Assembly: GCA_019787685.1 (NCBI GenBank)
Contig: JAHNUO010000006.1
Span: forward strand, 1,488,001 to 1,552,000
From: Chiua virens
Taxonomy: Eukaryota; Basidiomycota; Agaricomycetes; Boletales; Boletaceae
Length of the DNA stretch: 64,000 nucleotides
Reading direction: 5' to 3'
How positions within the stretch are numbered: the stretch's first letter is position 1; each line of letters begins with the position of its first letter. The notes beneath the pieces are model-generated. The model saw only the letters and a program-made list of their open reading frames with translations, did no database searches and was not told where the DNA came from. This document shows, piece after piece, positions 21,704 through 32,838 of the stretch. A program made the translations under genes and the position numbers.

Positions 21704-23766
21704 ATGCCATCTTGGTCTGATCTTGCTGCTGACAAGAAACGCCGCCAACAGGAGGCAATTCCTCGAGAATGGTTGATCATTCCTCCATCCCGAAACCAGC
21801 CTCAATGTGACCAGCTTTCCTGAGACGTGCGGCTTGTTGACTCCAAAGGAACTTGCGATCACAAACGAGGACCTCACTGTTTTGCTGAAGAAGCTTGCCG
21901 GTGGTGAATGGTCCGCTGTCGAAGTCACAACCGCATTTTACAAACGGGCCATCATCGCACAACAATTGGTGACTCCGTTCCTTTGGCTGCGGTCCGTTGC
22001 TATCATTGACAAGTAAGTACTAGGTGAATTGCTTGACCGAAATATTCGTAGAACGTGCACTCGCTCGTGCCGCCGAACTAGATGCTACATTGAAGAAGAC
22101 TGGCAAGGTTGTCGGCCCACTTCATGGACTTCCTAGTGTCCTTGAAGGACCAGCTTTGTATCAAAGGTTTGGAGACGACGATTGGCTACGTTTCTTGGAT
22201 CGGTAAATATGCAGAAAAGAACGCTGTGCTTGTCGACATTCTGGAAGAATGTGGAGCTATCCCATTCGTGAGGACGAATGTACCGCAGACATTGATGGTA
22301 CGCCAGTCGCATCGGAATTTGATATGCTCAACTTGATCCTCACCGCCTCGTGCTTGAATTAGTGGGCAGACACTTTCAATCACATTTTTGGAAGGACGAC
22401 CAATCCCTACAATCGTTCGCTGACCAGCGGTGGTTCCTCTGGAGGAGAGGGCGCATTACTTGCGATGAAAGGAAGCCCCTTGGGCGTCGGTTCTGACATT
22501 GGAGGGTGCGTAGTATCTCTTAAAAATATAAGACCACATGTAGACCAATATCTTCCTAGCTCTATACGGGCGCCTTCTGCGTTGTGCGGCCTCTATGGAT
22601 TACGACCATCTTGTGGCCGAGTGCCTTATGGTGGTGCTGTAAATTCTATGGAGGGACAGGATTCCGTTTTGTCCGTTCTGGGTCCCATGACCGGTAGCAT
22701 CTCGGGACTGAAGATATTTATGGAAGCGGTCATCAAGTCGAAACCCTGGCTTAGGGACCCACTGGTTGTACGCAAGAAATGGGATGAGGACGAATATCAA
22801 CTCAAGGATCGGGACAATGGCAAAAGGCTTTGTTTCGCGTTGATGTGGGACGACGGCGCTTGCGTCCCGCATCCCCCCATCACAAGAGCGCTCAAACTGG
22901 TCGAGGCAGCGCTCACAAAGGCTGGTCACGATGGTACGCGGACATATCCATCATCTTCTTTTCTGACATATTATGCAGTCGTCACATGGTACCCGATGGA
23001 ACACAAGAAGCTATGTGAATTGACGGTGTGTATTGCGTGTTTTTGACTTACCATATCCGAAATTGAACGAGATACCTTCTGAAGAGGGATATATGGAATG
23101 CCGGATCCACGGAAGACTTCATGATCACCGCGTCAGAAACCGGAGAGCCAATCATTTCCACTATGGTCCCGGACGGTGGTGAAGCCACCGTCGCACTCTT
23201 CCGTCCCAAGAACGGTGGCACCACCGCCTACCAGCTTTGGCAAGTTCAGAAGGAAAGAAGAGATTTCCGCACCAAGTACTTGGAACACTGGAACAACACA
23301 GCATCAAGGACGGGAACGGGACGGCCGGTAGATGCTATCATCTGCCCTGCAGTCCCTCATGCGGCGGCCACTCACTGGACAGAACTGGTTGGTAGTCCCC
23401 ATTAACCAACTTCTTATTCGCTCACCGACGGCATACATTTGTGGTTAGGCACCCTGATTATACCACGGTGTGGAATGCACTCGACTATCCTGCCTCGATT
23501 TTCCCTGTGACCACCGTCGATCCCGCCATCGACGTCAAACAGCCTCGCGAGACCTTCAAGGACCCTGTTGATCGAGAATATCATGAGATGTGTATGTTCA
23601 TGTCTCTGTACGATCTGTTATATCTTGCTGAGATATTTTAGATCAACCTGAGAAGTTCCGAGGATCTCCCATCTGTTTACAGCTTGTGGGGCGTACATTG
23701 GAGGAGGAAGCTGTTATCGCTATGACAGAGATCGTCGACGCCGCACTCAAAGTTGCCAGTGCGTAA
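21704..23766 (+). pseudogene. Amidase-signature enzyme, tandem copy 2 (frameshifted)
   Basis: Second copy of the amidase, clearly paralogous to copy 1 over its whole length with the same intron positions. The start MPSWSDLAADKKRRQQEA is in frame with REWLIIPPS, unlike copy 1. Breaks here are different: one extra base near 21788-21791 (tccc), one near 22133-22137 just before the catalytic SLKDQLCIKG, and a phase mismatch at the intron donor near 23375-23391, where copy 1 splices cleanly. The catalytic Lys, the GGSSGGEGALLAMKGSP loop and GSDIGGS are otherwise intact. The stop is TAA at 23764-23766, only 50 bases from the convergent thiolase stop. Independent damage in both copies suggests either two dying genes or uncorrected indels in the assembly. 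Confidence 0.8.
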
Positions 23767-23816
23767 ATGCAGAACAGGTACAACGTGTACATGCAAGTGT
23801 GAAAATATATGTACAA

Positions 23817-25563
23817 TCAAAGCTTCGCTGAGTGAAGCGGCTGCGCCTCGTTCACAAAGATGCCTGCTGCCCCCATCCCGCTACCTACACACATACTAGT
23901 GCAAAGTATTTTCTCGTGCCTCCTACGGAGTTCGGCCAACCCTGTCACCACTTGACGCACACCAGCTGCAAATCGATTCAGTGACCTTACTGAAAGATTT
24001 AGAAGCGACTCACTCATCCCAAGAGGATGTGTCACGGCTATTGCACCACCGCTGCGATAATTGCAATTACTTAGATTCGTCGTGACCCTTGAATAACGAA
24101 ACACGTACTTTGGGTTGATCTTGCTCATTAGAATTCCCAGCTCTTCCACACAATATGCGAACTGTGATGCAAATGCTTCGTTTATCTGCACAGATCGAGC
24201 AGTGAGTTCCACTCGGAGACGAAAGGGGGATGTCTTCAAACCTCGTAGATATCGACGTCTTCTTTGGACAGACCGAACTGGGACAAGACCTTGGGGATAG
24301 CTACAATGGGCCCAATGCCCATGTATCTTGGCTCGACACCTTGCGCAAGTGCTCAGGCTCCCGTGTTCATCACACTAAACCCTGAAAAAACGTACCAACT
24401 ACTGCAGATCCGATCCACTTCGCTAAGATCTCCATTCCCTCGGCGCACGCCCTTTCTCTAGTCGTGAGGATGCACAATGCAGCACCATCACCGATGCCAC
24501 TGGCATTCCCTGCTGTCGTCGTGTTCTCACCCCAATCGGGGAACACGGGTTTCAAAGCAGCAAGGGATTCCAGAGTCACCCCTGGTCGAATGGTGTCGTC
24601 GACGGAGACAACAGACCCGCGTATCTCGATCGGATGATTTCGTCTGCAAAAGTGCCCTTTGCGACCGCCTACTGAGTGTCAGAAAATCGGACATTACGCC
24701 AGGACGAGACCGATACCTGACTCACTCGGGTATGCGACATCAGCGCATACTCGTCCTGCTTGGCACGCGAGACCTTGTACGTCTCTGCGACCATTTCGGC
24801 GGTCCAACCCATGGGCTGGGGTCGGACAACCTCAGTACAAGCAATGCGCAAGGTTTGAGAGCCGTACCTGAATACAGTCATGTGCTTGCGAATCGCTGTC
24901 GACGGCCTCCGAGATCGCTGGCGTAGGACGAGCACTGATCGTTGGTTGTACCAAAAGACGATCGAATAGCCGCATAAAAGTCACTCACTTGAGTGTCATG
25001 TTCTCGACGCCGACCGCGACACCGAGGGATATTTCCTTTGACTGAATTGCGTGGGCGATGTTCCGAATGGCCATGAGACCGGAGGCACACAATCGGTTGA
25101 CCGTCGATATGGGCACCTCGTGAGGTATGCCAGCGGCCAGGGCAGCTGCGCGGGAGGCATAGGCAGGCGAAGGCGGATGGCAAGTCCCTTGAAACACGTC
25201 TACGTGGCATGCTTGTGAACGCTGATGAAGAAGCTACCTACCGACAGCATATGTCCTCAATCTTTCGAGGGTCGAGCCCCGTCTCTTTCAGGGTTGCCTA
25301 CAGAGAGCCATACTTGAATATCGTCCTGTCGGTTGTGTGCGGGTCACGAGGCGCACCTTGTACAATGCTTGCATTATTTCGTCGACAGGGCTGTCTTTGA
25401 ATTGGCCTTTTCGGTGCTTGCCCATCGCCGTACGTTTCGCAAAGGTGATGACTACATCGTTGGGGTGTTTCTCCAGGACGGCGGACAAACCGGTTCTCGT
25501 GCGAGTTGACATGTTTCGTACTGCAGGAGGGATGATTCTGGAGCGAAGCGTAGCCACAAACAT
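23817..25563 (-). CDS. POT1: 3-ketoacyl-CoA thiolase (acetyl-CoA C-acyltransferase)
   Basis: A thiolase catalysing the last step of beta-oxidation: 3-ketoacyl-CoA plus CoA to acetyl-CoA and a shortened acyl-CoA. Evidence: [32 protein letters not shown] (the nucleophilic Cys), [45 protein letters not shown], a GG-x-x-x-x-HPLGMTG motif (catalytic His) and [12 protein letters not shown] (second catalytic Cys). The last three residues are AKL, a PTS1-type peroxisomal signal. Two starts are possible: ATG at 25512 ([12 protein letters not shown]) or the in-frame ATG at 25563, whose extension is Arg-rich without acidic residues, like a mitochondrial presequence. Near 25243-25250 one extra base must be skipped to join EDIC to [14 protein letters not shown]. 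Tail-to-tail with amidase copy 2. Confidence 0.9.
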
Positions 25564-25940
25564 ACCGAACTTGAGCGAAACGCGGTGAGATCCGTCCTCT
25601 TGCTCGGTGGGTCAATATATAAGCAGTGATCTCTCGACCGGCTAAAAGTTGGTCTCATGACCCGATTGTTCAAACGATGTATTCACGTCACGTCTCATAA
25701 CTTAGTAAGGTCCTTCACTACGGTTCATACCCCTGGTGATGGTGTGTTGTTCGACAGCGGTCAAGCCTTCAAGATACAGATTCATTACCAACCGAGTTGA
25801 ATCATCGTTGCATCCAATCCCCGAGCTAGAACGAGTTTAATGACCTTGTATTCCATTTCGAGAAGCACAACACGTCGGCCGACTACCTCATAACACATGT
25901 TCCTGTCTTGGGTTGTCCTGACATGCCTACGGAAATATAT
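25564..25940. other. Intergenic region, no gene seen
   Basis: About 375 bases holding the thiolase promoter (minus strand) and the MRPL32 3' end. On the minus strand a TATA-like word (ttatatattg) lies at about 25612-25624, some 50-60 bases upstream of the long thiolase start. Confidence 0.4.
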
Positions 25941-26348
25941 TCATGATGAAGACCTTTCTGCAGCCTTGAGAGTATTAGACAAGATGCTCCGTGCACCACC
26001 CGAACTCTTCGACTGCTGCTTGGACTTTGCAATGATAGCATCATAACAGCTTCTGCAAGCGTGGTGGGCGAGCTTGGCTCCTCCACAAGCTGGACAGTTA
26101 ACGATATCTGGAGGAGAAAATAGTCAGAAAGAGGTAGCAAGCAAAAGCGAGTACGACGTGCTTTGCTTGTCCTTGAGCCCCTTGTTGGCACTGCGCATTG
26201 ATTTTCGGGAATGGGAGACCTTGCTTTTAGGGACGGCGAGGATGATTGGGGGAAGGAGCTCAAGAAGGGGCTGAAGGATGGGCAGCGCGAGGCTAAAAGG
26301 TGTCTGCGAGACCAAGAGGTCGGCGCGGACGTGGGTCGTGTGAGCCAT
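25941..26348 (-). CDS. MRPL32: Mitochondrial large-subunit ribosomal protein bL32m
   Basis: A mitochondrial ribosomal protein of the large subunit. Start MAHTTHVRADLLVSQTPF gives a presequence-like leader with a hydrophobic stretch (LELLPPIILAVPKSKV). The mature domain begins VSHSRKSMRSANKGLKDK, characteristic of bL32. The second exon gives IVNCPACGGAKLAHHACRSC, the C-x2-C...C-x2-C zinc knuckle of bL32, then a basic tail ending AAERSSS. The intron 26108-26161 keeps frame only if the donor is GC (GCACGT), producing the expected KDKQNIVNC junction. The gene is head-to-head with NDUFA5. A longer overlapping frame (25883-26458) is a shadow: it lacks the zinc knuckle. Confidence 0.9.
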
Positions 26349-26463
26349 GGCAGAGCGAACGTGGAGAAAAACGAGCGCGTGTGGTGGAACGCAAGAGCAG
26401 CCATGGTGGTGCGAAGTGTTTGAATTTTTTTGGGTTTCTCAAGTCTCTCCGCAAACATCCACC
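26349..26463. promoter_or_regulatory. Compact bidirectional promoter, MRPL32 / NDUFA5
   Basis: Only 115 bases separate the two start codons. Both products act in mitochondria, so coordinated control from one core promoter is likely. No TATA box is visible on either strand. Confidence 0.6.
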
Positions 26464-26912
26464 ATGTTCAGGCTCACGCGCCCTGTCTTGCGCCAAGTCG
26501 TCAAGAAGACAACAGGGATCACCGGTCTTGCAGTGCACCCAAATCCACTTCCCGAGCTCGCAGAGACATACCAAACCACCCTTTCGGCGTTGTCTACGAT
26601 ACCTCCGACGTCTGTCTACAGACAGGGTGTTGAGGCCCTTACGAAACACAAGCTCAACATCGTGCAGGGTGCAAACGGAGACATAGTTGCCGTGGAGAAA
26701 CAGCTGGACGAGGGACAGATCGAAGAGTCTCTAGATATTGCCAAGGACGAGTTGAAACTCGTTCAGAACGTGCTAGAGTGGAAAGTGTGAGTGAATCGCG
26801 CCGTTGGACCCTCACGGATGGCTGAGCTTCACACAGTTGGGAACCATTGGAGCAAAAGCCACCAACAGGACAGTGGGAGTACTTTGGGAACGAGTCGAGA
26901 CCAATGTCATGA
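26464..26912 (+). CDS. NADH:ubiquinone oxidoreductase (complex I) subunit NDUFA5
   Basis: An accessory subunit of mitochondrial complex I (B13 / NDUFA5 / NUO-29.9-like). Exon 1 starts MFRLTRPVLRQVVKKTTG, a basic leader, then the family block ITGLAVHPNPLPELAETY, LSTIPPTSVYRQGVEALT and HKLNIVQ. The second exon is reached through one GT-AG intron after EWKV and gives WEPLEQKPPTGQWEYF. The total of about 130 residues fits the domain, though the fungal protein can be longer. It is transcribed away from MRPL32. No frame correction is needed. Confidence 0.92.
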
Positions 26913-27408
26913 CCAGGAGGAATAGGTTTCTGTGACTACGACATCAATGTTATTCCATGAGTGTTGGCGCAACTACTGCGAGAAGAGACCATCATTCGTG
27001 GGCCAGTCTACAGTGAGTAGCACACCAGCAAATTCGTGTCAGCTCCGAGGAAGTTCGCGCAAGCGTCCTCGACGGGAACCAAGTAGGTGGTTTGCGAGAC
27101 TAGAATGGAGCTGAGTTGTACTAGACGACACACGCGGTTCTATATCGGTTTTGAAGCATTTTCATTGGATGGCATTGCCAGACGAGAAAAGGTCGACGGA
27201 AGCATGTCAAGGTGAGTGATACGTATGTACACACAACGTGTAAGTCGTACATATGTGAAGGGACATTGAAACGAGCTCTTTTTTCGCTTGCATACAACAA
27301 AAGCAGGGAACACCACTGGTGTCGGTGATGACGAGACACCAAACTGTACTTGTTGAAGACCGGAAGAGGGAACAAGAAGGCAACGTCAAGAGTTGTCTGA
27401 AGTTCTGC
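26913..27408. other. Intergenic region, no gene seen
   Basis: About 500 bases between the converging 3' ends of NDUFA5 and the STM1-like gene. Open frames here are short and overlap in antisense without recognisable motifs. I see nothing functional beyond presumed 3' untranslated sequence. Confidence 0.35.
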
Positions 27409-28582
27409 CTACGAGAGAGAAGGGAAGGCAGTCTCATCGTCCATGCTGACGGCAGTGGTTGCGGTGCCATTGGCGCCTCCACGTCCTCTACCGCCACGAC
27501 CACGACCACCACGCCCTCTGCCCTCACCTCTGTCACCACGACCGCGGCCACGCGAGGGACGTTCAAAGTGGGCATCGATCTCGAGGAAGACTTTTTCTTT
27601 CTTTTCTGCACGTGCCTTTGGAGCAGACTTTGACTGTAGGAGCGTTAGGAGTGAAAAAGGAAGGATGGGGAAAAGGGTACCTTTCCAGAGAAGTAGGTTT
27701 CACCTTCGCCTTTTTGCAAAAGGGTTGCGCCATCCCAAATGGCGTCCTCAGCGCCATCGTTGGCCTTGCGGGTCTCGAGTTTTGGAAGAAGATCGGATTC
27801 CTTCTCTTTTTGCTGGGCCACGTATTGGGCGAAGGTGACTGTGTTGTCTTCTTCTTCGCCCTGGTCTCTTCTGCGAGCACTGTCTGGCTTTTCAGCATCC
27901 GGAGCGGGTTCTGGAGCAGACTCTTGAGTAGGGGCGCCCCAATCGCCAGCAGAGGTATCTACGGGAGCTGCCCAGTCATTGAGATTACCAGATTCTGCGG
28001 CTGCATCAAAAGTTGCGGCCTCTTCGACTTTAAATTCAGTATTGCCATCGTCGCCACCCCAGCCGTTATGCAATTTCTTGTCAGAGTCACTGGAAGGGGA
28101 TGAAAAAGAGAGAAGGGGAGATAAAAGGGGAACATACATCTTTCCGGTGGCGCTGTGCCTGTCATATGTGCGGCCTCTGCCACGGTTTGAACCACGGCCT
28201 CTGCCGCGACCGTCTCTTCGTTCGCCATCGGCTGGAGAGGGAGATGAGGGAGGGAAAGGGGAAAGGGGAAAGAAACGGACAATGTCTCTGTTTGGTATCG
28301 GATGAGGCAGGGGGATCGTCGGAGGCAGGGGCATCGCGATCAGCAGTGTTCTGGCGAGAACCACCGCGCTGGTAATATCTGCCCCCTCGTACTGCGGGCC
28401 CACCCTTTGCTCGCTTTGCAGGGGCAGCCGCGGGTGTCTGCTGGGATGGAGGGGCAGACGGTGCCGCGGGAGGTGGGGAGGGGGGAGAGTCGTCCTCTGG
28501 AGAGATGTGAGGAGAGAGAAGAGAAAAGAGAGGGAGACTTACCTTCGAGGATAGCGAAGGGGTTTCTCGTTGCCACCGACAT
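27409..28582 (-). CDS. STM1/HABP4-family ribosome- and RNA-binding protein
   Basis: A low-complexity RNA-binding protein related to yeast Stm1 and animal SERBP1/HABP4, which bind and preserve idle 80S ribosomes. The start MSVATRNPFAILE is the Stm1-type N-terminus. It continues with a Pro/Ala-rich part, GGRYYQRGGSRQNTADRD, an RGG stretch (GRGRGRGSNRGRGRTYDRHS), KLHNGWGGDDGNTEFKVE, an acidic section, and EDNTVTFAQYVAQQK, the conserved HABP4/PAI-RBP1 helix. The C-terminus is another RGG-rich run ending DDETAFPSLS. Four short introns, all in frame. The gene is divergent from SPP1. Its role in ribosome hibernation is inferred from family members. Confidence 0.88.
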
Positions 28583-28997
28583 GGGGTAGAGATGAGCAGA
28601 TGCTGAAAGTTGGATTAGGTTCATTGACTCTCGGGGTCCGACCTTAAGCCACTGTACAGTTCTTGCCACAAATATAAAAGCGACCCATCTGACACCCCTT
28701 CCTCGTTTAAACACCAACAGGTCCGTACTCCTCATCGTCGTGTCCGTATCGTACTCACCACACCTTTTCAGCCTGAAAAAAGCATCTCGACGAGGACCAG
28801 TCCGCCTTTCGAGGACAGGGCAGGTCGAGGACCTTGAGACCGTTGAACGGCTGGAGAGGGACTGATGGGACTTGGGTGCGGTGTGTCCGACGAAGGGCTA
28901 GTTTGAAGGTCTTTTCAGTGGATATTGATCGCAATGTCTCGTTGTACATGCTTGTAATCGATTTGAGTCGTTCATTCTCTCTTTGTAAGTAACTCCC
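28583..28997. other. Divergent promoter region of STM1-like gene and SPP1
   Basis: About 415 bases with no gene; it must carry both promoters. Pyrimidine-rich tracts on both strands suggest leader introns, but I cannot prove them. A long minus-strand open frame that begins in SPP1 runs into this area and is a shadow. Confidence 0.4.
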
Positions 28998-31900
28998 ATG
29001 TCCCCAAGAAGAATGGACATCTCTTCTCTCCTCCGCGACCCATCCCCGCCTCGTAACGACCACGACCATCGTCCACGCTCCATCGACGCCCTCATCCACC
29101 ACACAGATAACCCCCCTTCTTCCCTCCTCTCCCTCCTCAACCGTCCCCAGCCATCCCCGCCACCCCGTCCCATCCTCGGCTTCGACGCCCTCGTACACGT
29201 CGCTTCCGAAGAGCGCCGCAGGATCAACGCTGCCCTCGACCGTCCCCGCTCTTCCTATGACCCCTCCAAACATCACTCTTTCCCCCCCTTCCCCGACAAC
29301 TTCACATCCCATCGTTCCCCTTCTCCCGACTTTAGATTTCCTTTCGCACCCACGTCTCCAACCACCCGTCCCCACCATTCGGCTAGCCCAGTAAACACTT
29401 ACCCGACCCTCCGTCGGCAATACATCGATCCTCCTCGTTCCGCACCCTTGCCCGACGACACTCATGCCCTTCCTCATCTCCCTTCTACCTCTCTCCACCA
29501 TACGTCACCATACTTGCCCTCGTTCCCCACGCCTCACGCCTCCCCTCGGAACATCTCTCCTCACCGCCATTCCCCCCAGCATCTCCGTTCCCACCACTAT
29601 TCTTCCCCCGTCCAGTCTGCCTCCGCATTGACAGAACCCGGCGTCCTGTCTCCGCGGTACAGTCTCGGTCCAAGGATGGCAGGCGGTATCGAAGTACTCT
29701 CCCATGACCCGTCTTCCATTCGGGACCAACCAAGGCCCGACTTACCAAACTACCAGTCCACTGGTCGTGACGTATTCGCGGAACATCCCTGGCAAGAAAC
29801 CCAAAAACTCTCCCCTCTCTCAGCAAAGACATTTTCTCTGGACGACAAGTATCAACTAAATTCCCTTCCTCGCATGGGCGGTCAAGAAACCGTGCTCCCT
29901 CGAGAGCGCGCATGGGCTCGTCTTCCCCATGTACCATTAGTCGACGGCACCACCACGGATGACGGCAAGGTCATGGATAACGAGCCTAACTTTATTTCTC
30001 TCCACGATCACCGCCCAACCCGCGTTTGGGAAGAACAACCGAGAGCTCGTGAGATATCTCGACGCGTCTCACCACCACATATGCCAGGCATTGTGTCTCG
30101 CCCTCTCGAGGGTCATCCTTGGTCAGGCCCAAGTGAAAGTGGGTATAATGAGCGATTAGTCAAGGAAGATCAGGCAATTGGGCGTTCGCACCCAGTCCAA
30201 GAAGGTGGTCTGTTACTCCTTTTTTATATTTCATTTGCCTTGTCTCATTGTCTTCCTTTAGCTCGTACCTCCTTACAATCCAATCACAAGGAGCCGCCGC
30301 CGCCATCTCGTTCTCCAACACCAGACCCTACAGCATCCGACTTGCCGACACCTTTCCAAGGATCCTGCATGAATACACCATTGCTACCTCCAGTGCAATC
30401 CCAGTCACCTGTACAATCCGAGTCACAGACATACGTTCCGCAACCAACGGCATGCGTGCCAGCCTCTCCTATCCCCGATGTCGACCTCAATTCTGGCACC
30501 GAATCTGAAATTCGCCCTAATGTATTGATTCGCTTGTCAACCCGGAGACCAGTGTCCCACTCGCGTCCTCGGACCTAATCATTAGTGACTCGTCGAACAA
30601 AAGAGAGTCAATGACAGAGGTCTTGGATGCGAATGATGTCCGCATGGCTACTCCATTCGCTCGTCAGCCATCGCCGCTTGCTCGGACTATTTCAGCCATG
30701 GACCCAAGAACGTCTGATATCCCAATGCATTCACACCAAGCGAACGCTTCGCAAAGCACCAGTAGGAGCCTCTCGCAACAACCCCTCCTCATGCCATTAC
30801 CCACGAAGGACGAGGCAAGTGTTCCTGAGGCCATACCGATTTCCACACCTATCCGCTCAGAGTCCCCTTGTCGACCTTTCGAACCGGAACATAGCTGCAA
30901 ACGAGAATTACCGGCTTCAGAGCAAACCATGATGGACGTAGACGAAGAACTTTTGAGCCTTGTTGAAGACCGCCCCCTTTCTGTCGTCCCTGCAGCAGTC
31001 AAGATGCAAATCGACCCGTCCAGCATGGCAGATCAGGGCACCGACGCAAGTCCCGAAGAAGGCTCGAGTGAAGCCGCTGCTGGTTCACTTTCTTCTCAAC
31101 TTATTATCAAGGGTCCTCTTCTTATTGCGGACGAGGAAAAGGACCGAGCATCCATGCCCCCTCCAGCAGCACGCGGTAAGAAAGGTGAAAAAACGATTTC
31201 GGTTGCTGGACCAGCGACGGCAAGCAAAAAGAAAAAAGACGGAACTTCAAGGGTGCGTATCTTGTACGTGAGTACGCGCGATCGCCCAGTTCTGAGATAG
31301 CTCTCTTTGATCAGGCTGCCGCCAAACCAAAGCAGCCTCTCAAACCTCGAGCCAAACCCGTTCCAAAACCCAAGGTCAAACCCACACCCGTGGATACGTC
31401 CTCGAAAGCTAGCATTCCCAGAAACTCAGTAACTGTCGATGCTCGATCGCGATCCACGTCTGCCATCCCTGGCCCCGTAGATGACATTGTCCCCGAACCA
31501 GAGGCAGAAGACGGCGACAAAGAGGATGATAAACTATACTGCGTATGCAAAACGCGGTATGACGAAGATCGAACGATGATTGCGTGCGATCGGTGAGTGT
31601 TGGAGCGGAACATATGTGGTTCAGTACAGCTGAAACAATAAATCGTAGTTGTGACGAATGGTTCCATACGCAGTGTGTCGGTATGCCAGAGCTGGAAATC
31701 GATCTTGTTGACCAATTCATATGTCCACCGTGCATTCAAAGTGGGTACCGACCACCTTGCATGTTATCAGTGATTTACTAAACTTCTGCGTGTCACCTCA
31801 GAATATCCACACCTACGAACTACGTGGAAACAACGATGTCTCTTCGGACGTCAACACGAGAACCCTTTGTCATTGGAAGCATGTCACAGGCCGGCGCGCG

Positions 31901-32747
31901 GCGCGTTCTCAAAATATTGCTCCGACGAGTGCGGCATAAAGTACATGCGATCACGAATTACACAATGGGAAGCATCGGGTGGTGCACGCGATCTGTTGTG
32001 GGAGAACGTCAAGAACGCCGCAAAACGGGAAGGTGTGGTCGTCCACGCCGAGACCAACAAAGCAAGCCCGAGAAAGATGGACGGTGAAAACGTAGCTCCC
32101 AAACTTTTCGACCTAGCAGCGAAGCGAAGGGCCGAACGCGAAGTGACTCGCCTGAACGCTCGCCTAGACGAGGTGGTCAAGGAGCGCGAATTCATGAAAC
32201 GCGAGTTGGATATGGTGGTCTGGCGCGAGAAAGTGGTGGAACTTGCTTCCGAGAGAGCAGGAAAGGTGGATGAGTGTGGGTGGGATCAGAGACTCTGCTT
32301 TGGTGAGGAGGAATGGGCAGATTTTGGTTCAGAAGTCTTGGAGAGTTATGAAGAGGAACGAACCAAGATGGATTCGGTGGAAGATTCCATGGCACTCGAT
32401 GCTTCAGTCTACAATGGATGGTGAGTGGTGGTGCACCGGAAAGAAAAAGTGCGAGCGTCACGCAGGGTAAGCCCATGTCATATACCCCTTGCTCGCCAGT
32501 CTGACAAGCTTCAAGTTGGCAGAAACTCCGCGTTGCAGAGGTGTCATTCGACAAAGAGACGAAAGAAGGGATTCTACTCAAACTTACGACGCGCGAACGC
32601 GAGATCAGAAAACGGATTGAAGACATACTCTTTCCCCAACCGACAGGCACCTTGCAAGCTTCGACCAAACGTCCTCATCCAGAAGTTCAGCTTAATGGAT
32701 CTGAGAAACCTATAGGACATGTTTCAGAGAGAGGGAAGAAGACATAG
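28998..32747 (+). CDS. SPP1: COMPASS (Set1) subunit SPP1 / CFP1-like PHD protein
   Basis: A chromatin protein expected to bind H3K4me3 and anchor Set1 methyltransferase. The start MSPRRMDISSLLRDPSPP opens an unusually long Pro/Ser/His-rich N-terminus (about 700 residues). The PHD finger is complete: YCVCKTRYDEDRTMIACD, CDEWFHTQCVGMPELE, then FICPPC (Cys4-His-Cys3). It is followed by CHRPARGAFSKYCSDECG, the Set1-interaction region of SPP1/CFP1, a coiled coil (DLAAKRRAEREVTRLNARLD) and a second Cys/His motif, CTGKKKCERHAGWQKLR. A weak intron near 30548-30597 is needed to pass a frame change. Near 32415-32422 one extra base separates DASVYNGW from EWWCTGKKKCERH; using the gtgagt there as a donor instead would remove the Cys/His motif. 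Confidence 0.9.
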
Positions 32748-32838
32748 TAGTTATGCCCTGTTCCTACGCGGAATGATCAATGGTAATGTATAGCATGACC
32801 AGTAATTTTATCCGTAGAAAACATAACCTGTAATATTA

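Noticed and set aside
25883..26458. Long minus-strand frame overlapping MRPL32
   Set aside because: The zinc knuckle and the VSHSRKSMRSANKGLKDK block of bL32 are in a different frame; this one is a shadow.
27459..28103. Plus-strand frame of 214 codons
   Set aside because: Antisense to the RGG-rich STM1-like gene; no domain and atypical composition.
28755..29501. Long minus-strand open frame of 248 codons
   Set aside because: It is antisense to the Pro/Ser/His-rich start of SPP1; its composition (Gly/Arg/Glu runs) mirrors that repeat-like coding strand and it has no recognisable domain.
30540..30600. Apparent frame break in SPP1 before the RESMTEVLD stretch
   Set aside because: A 50-base intron with a weak donor (gtcaac) and an attag acceptor can resolve it, so I do not count it among the indels.
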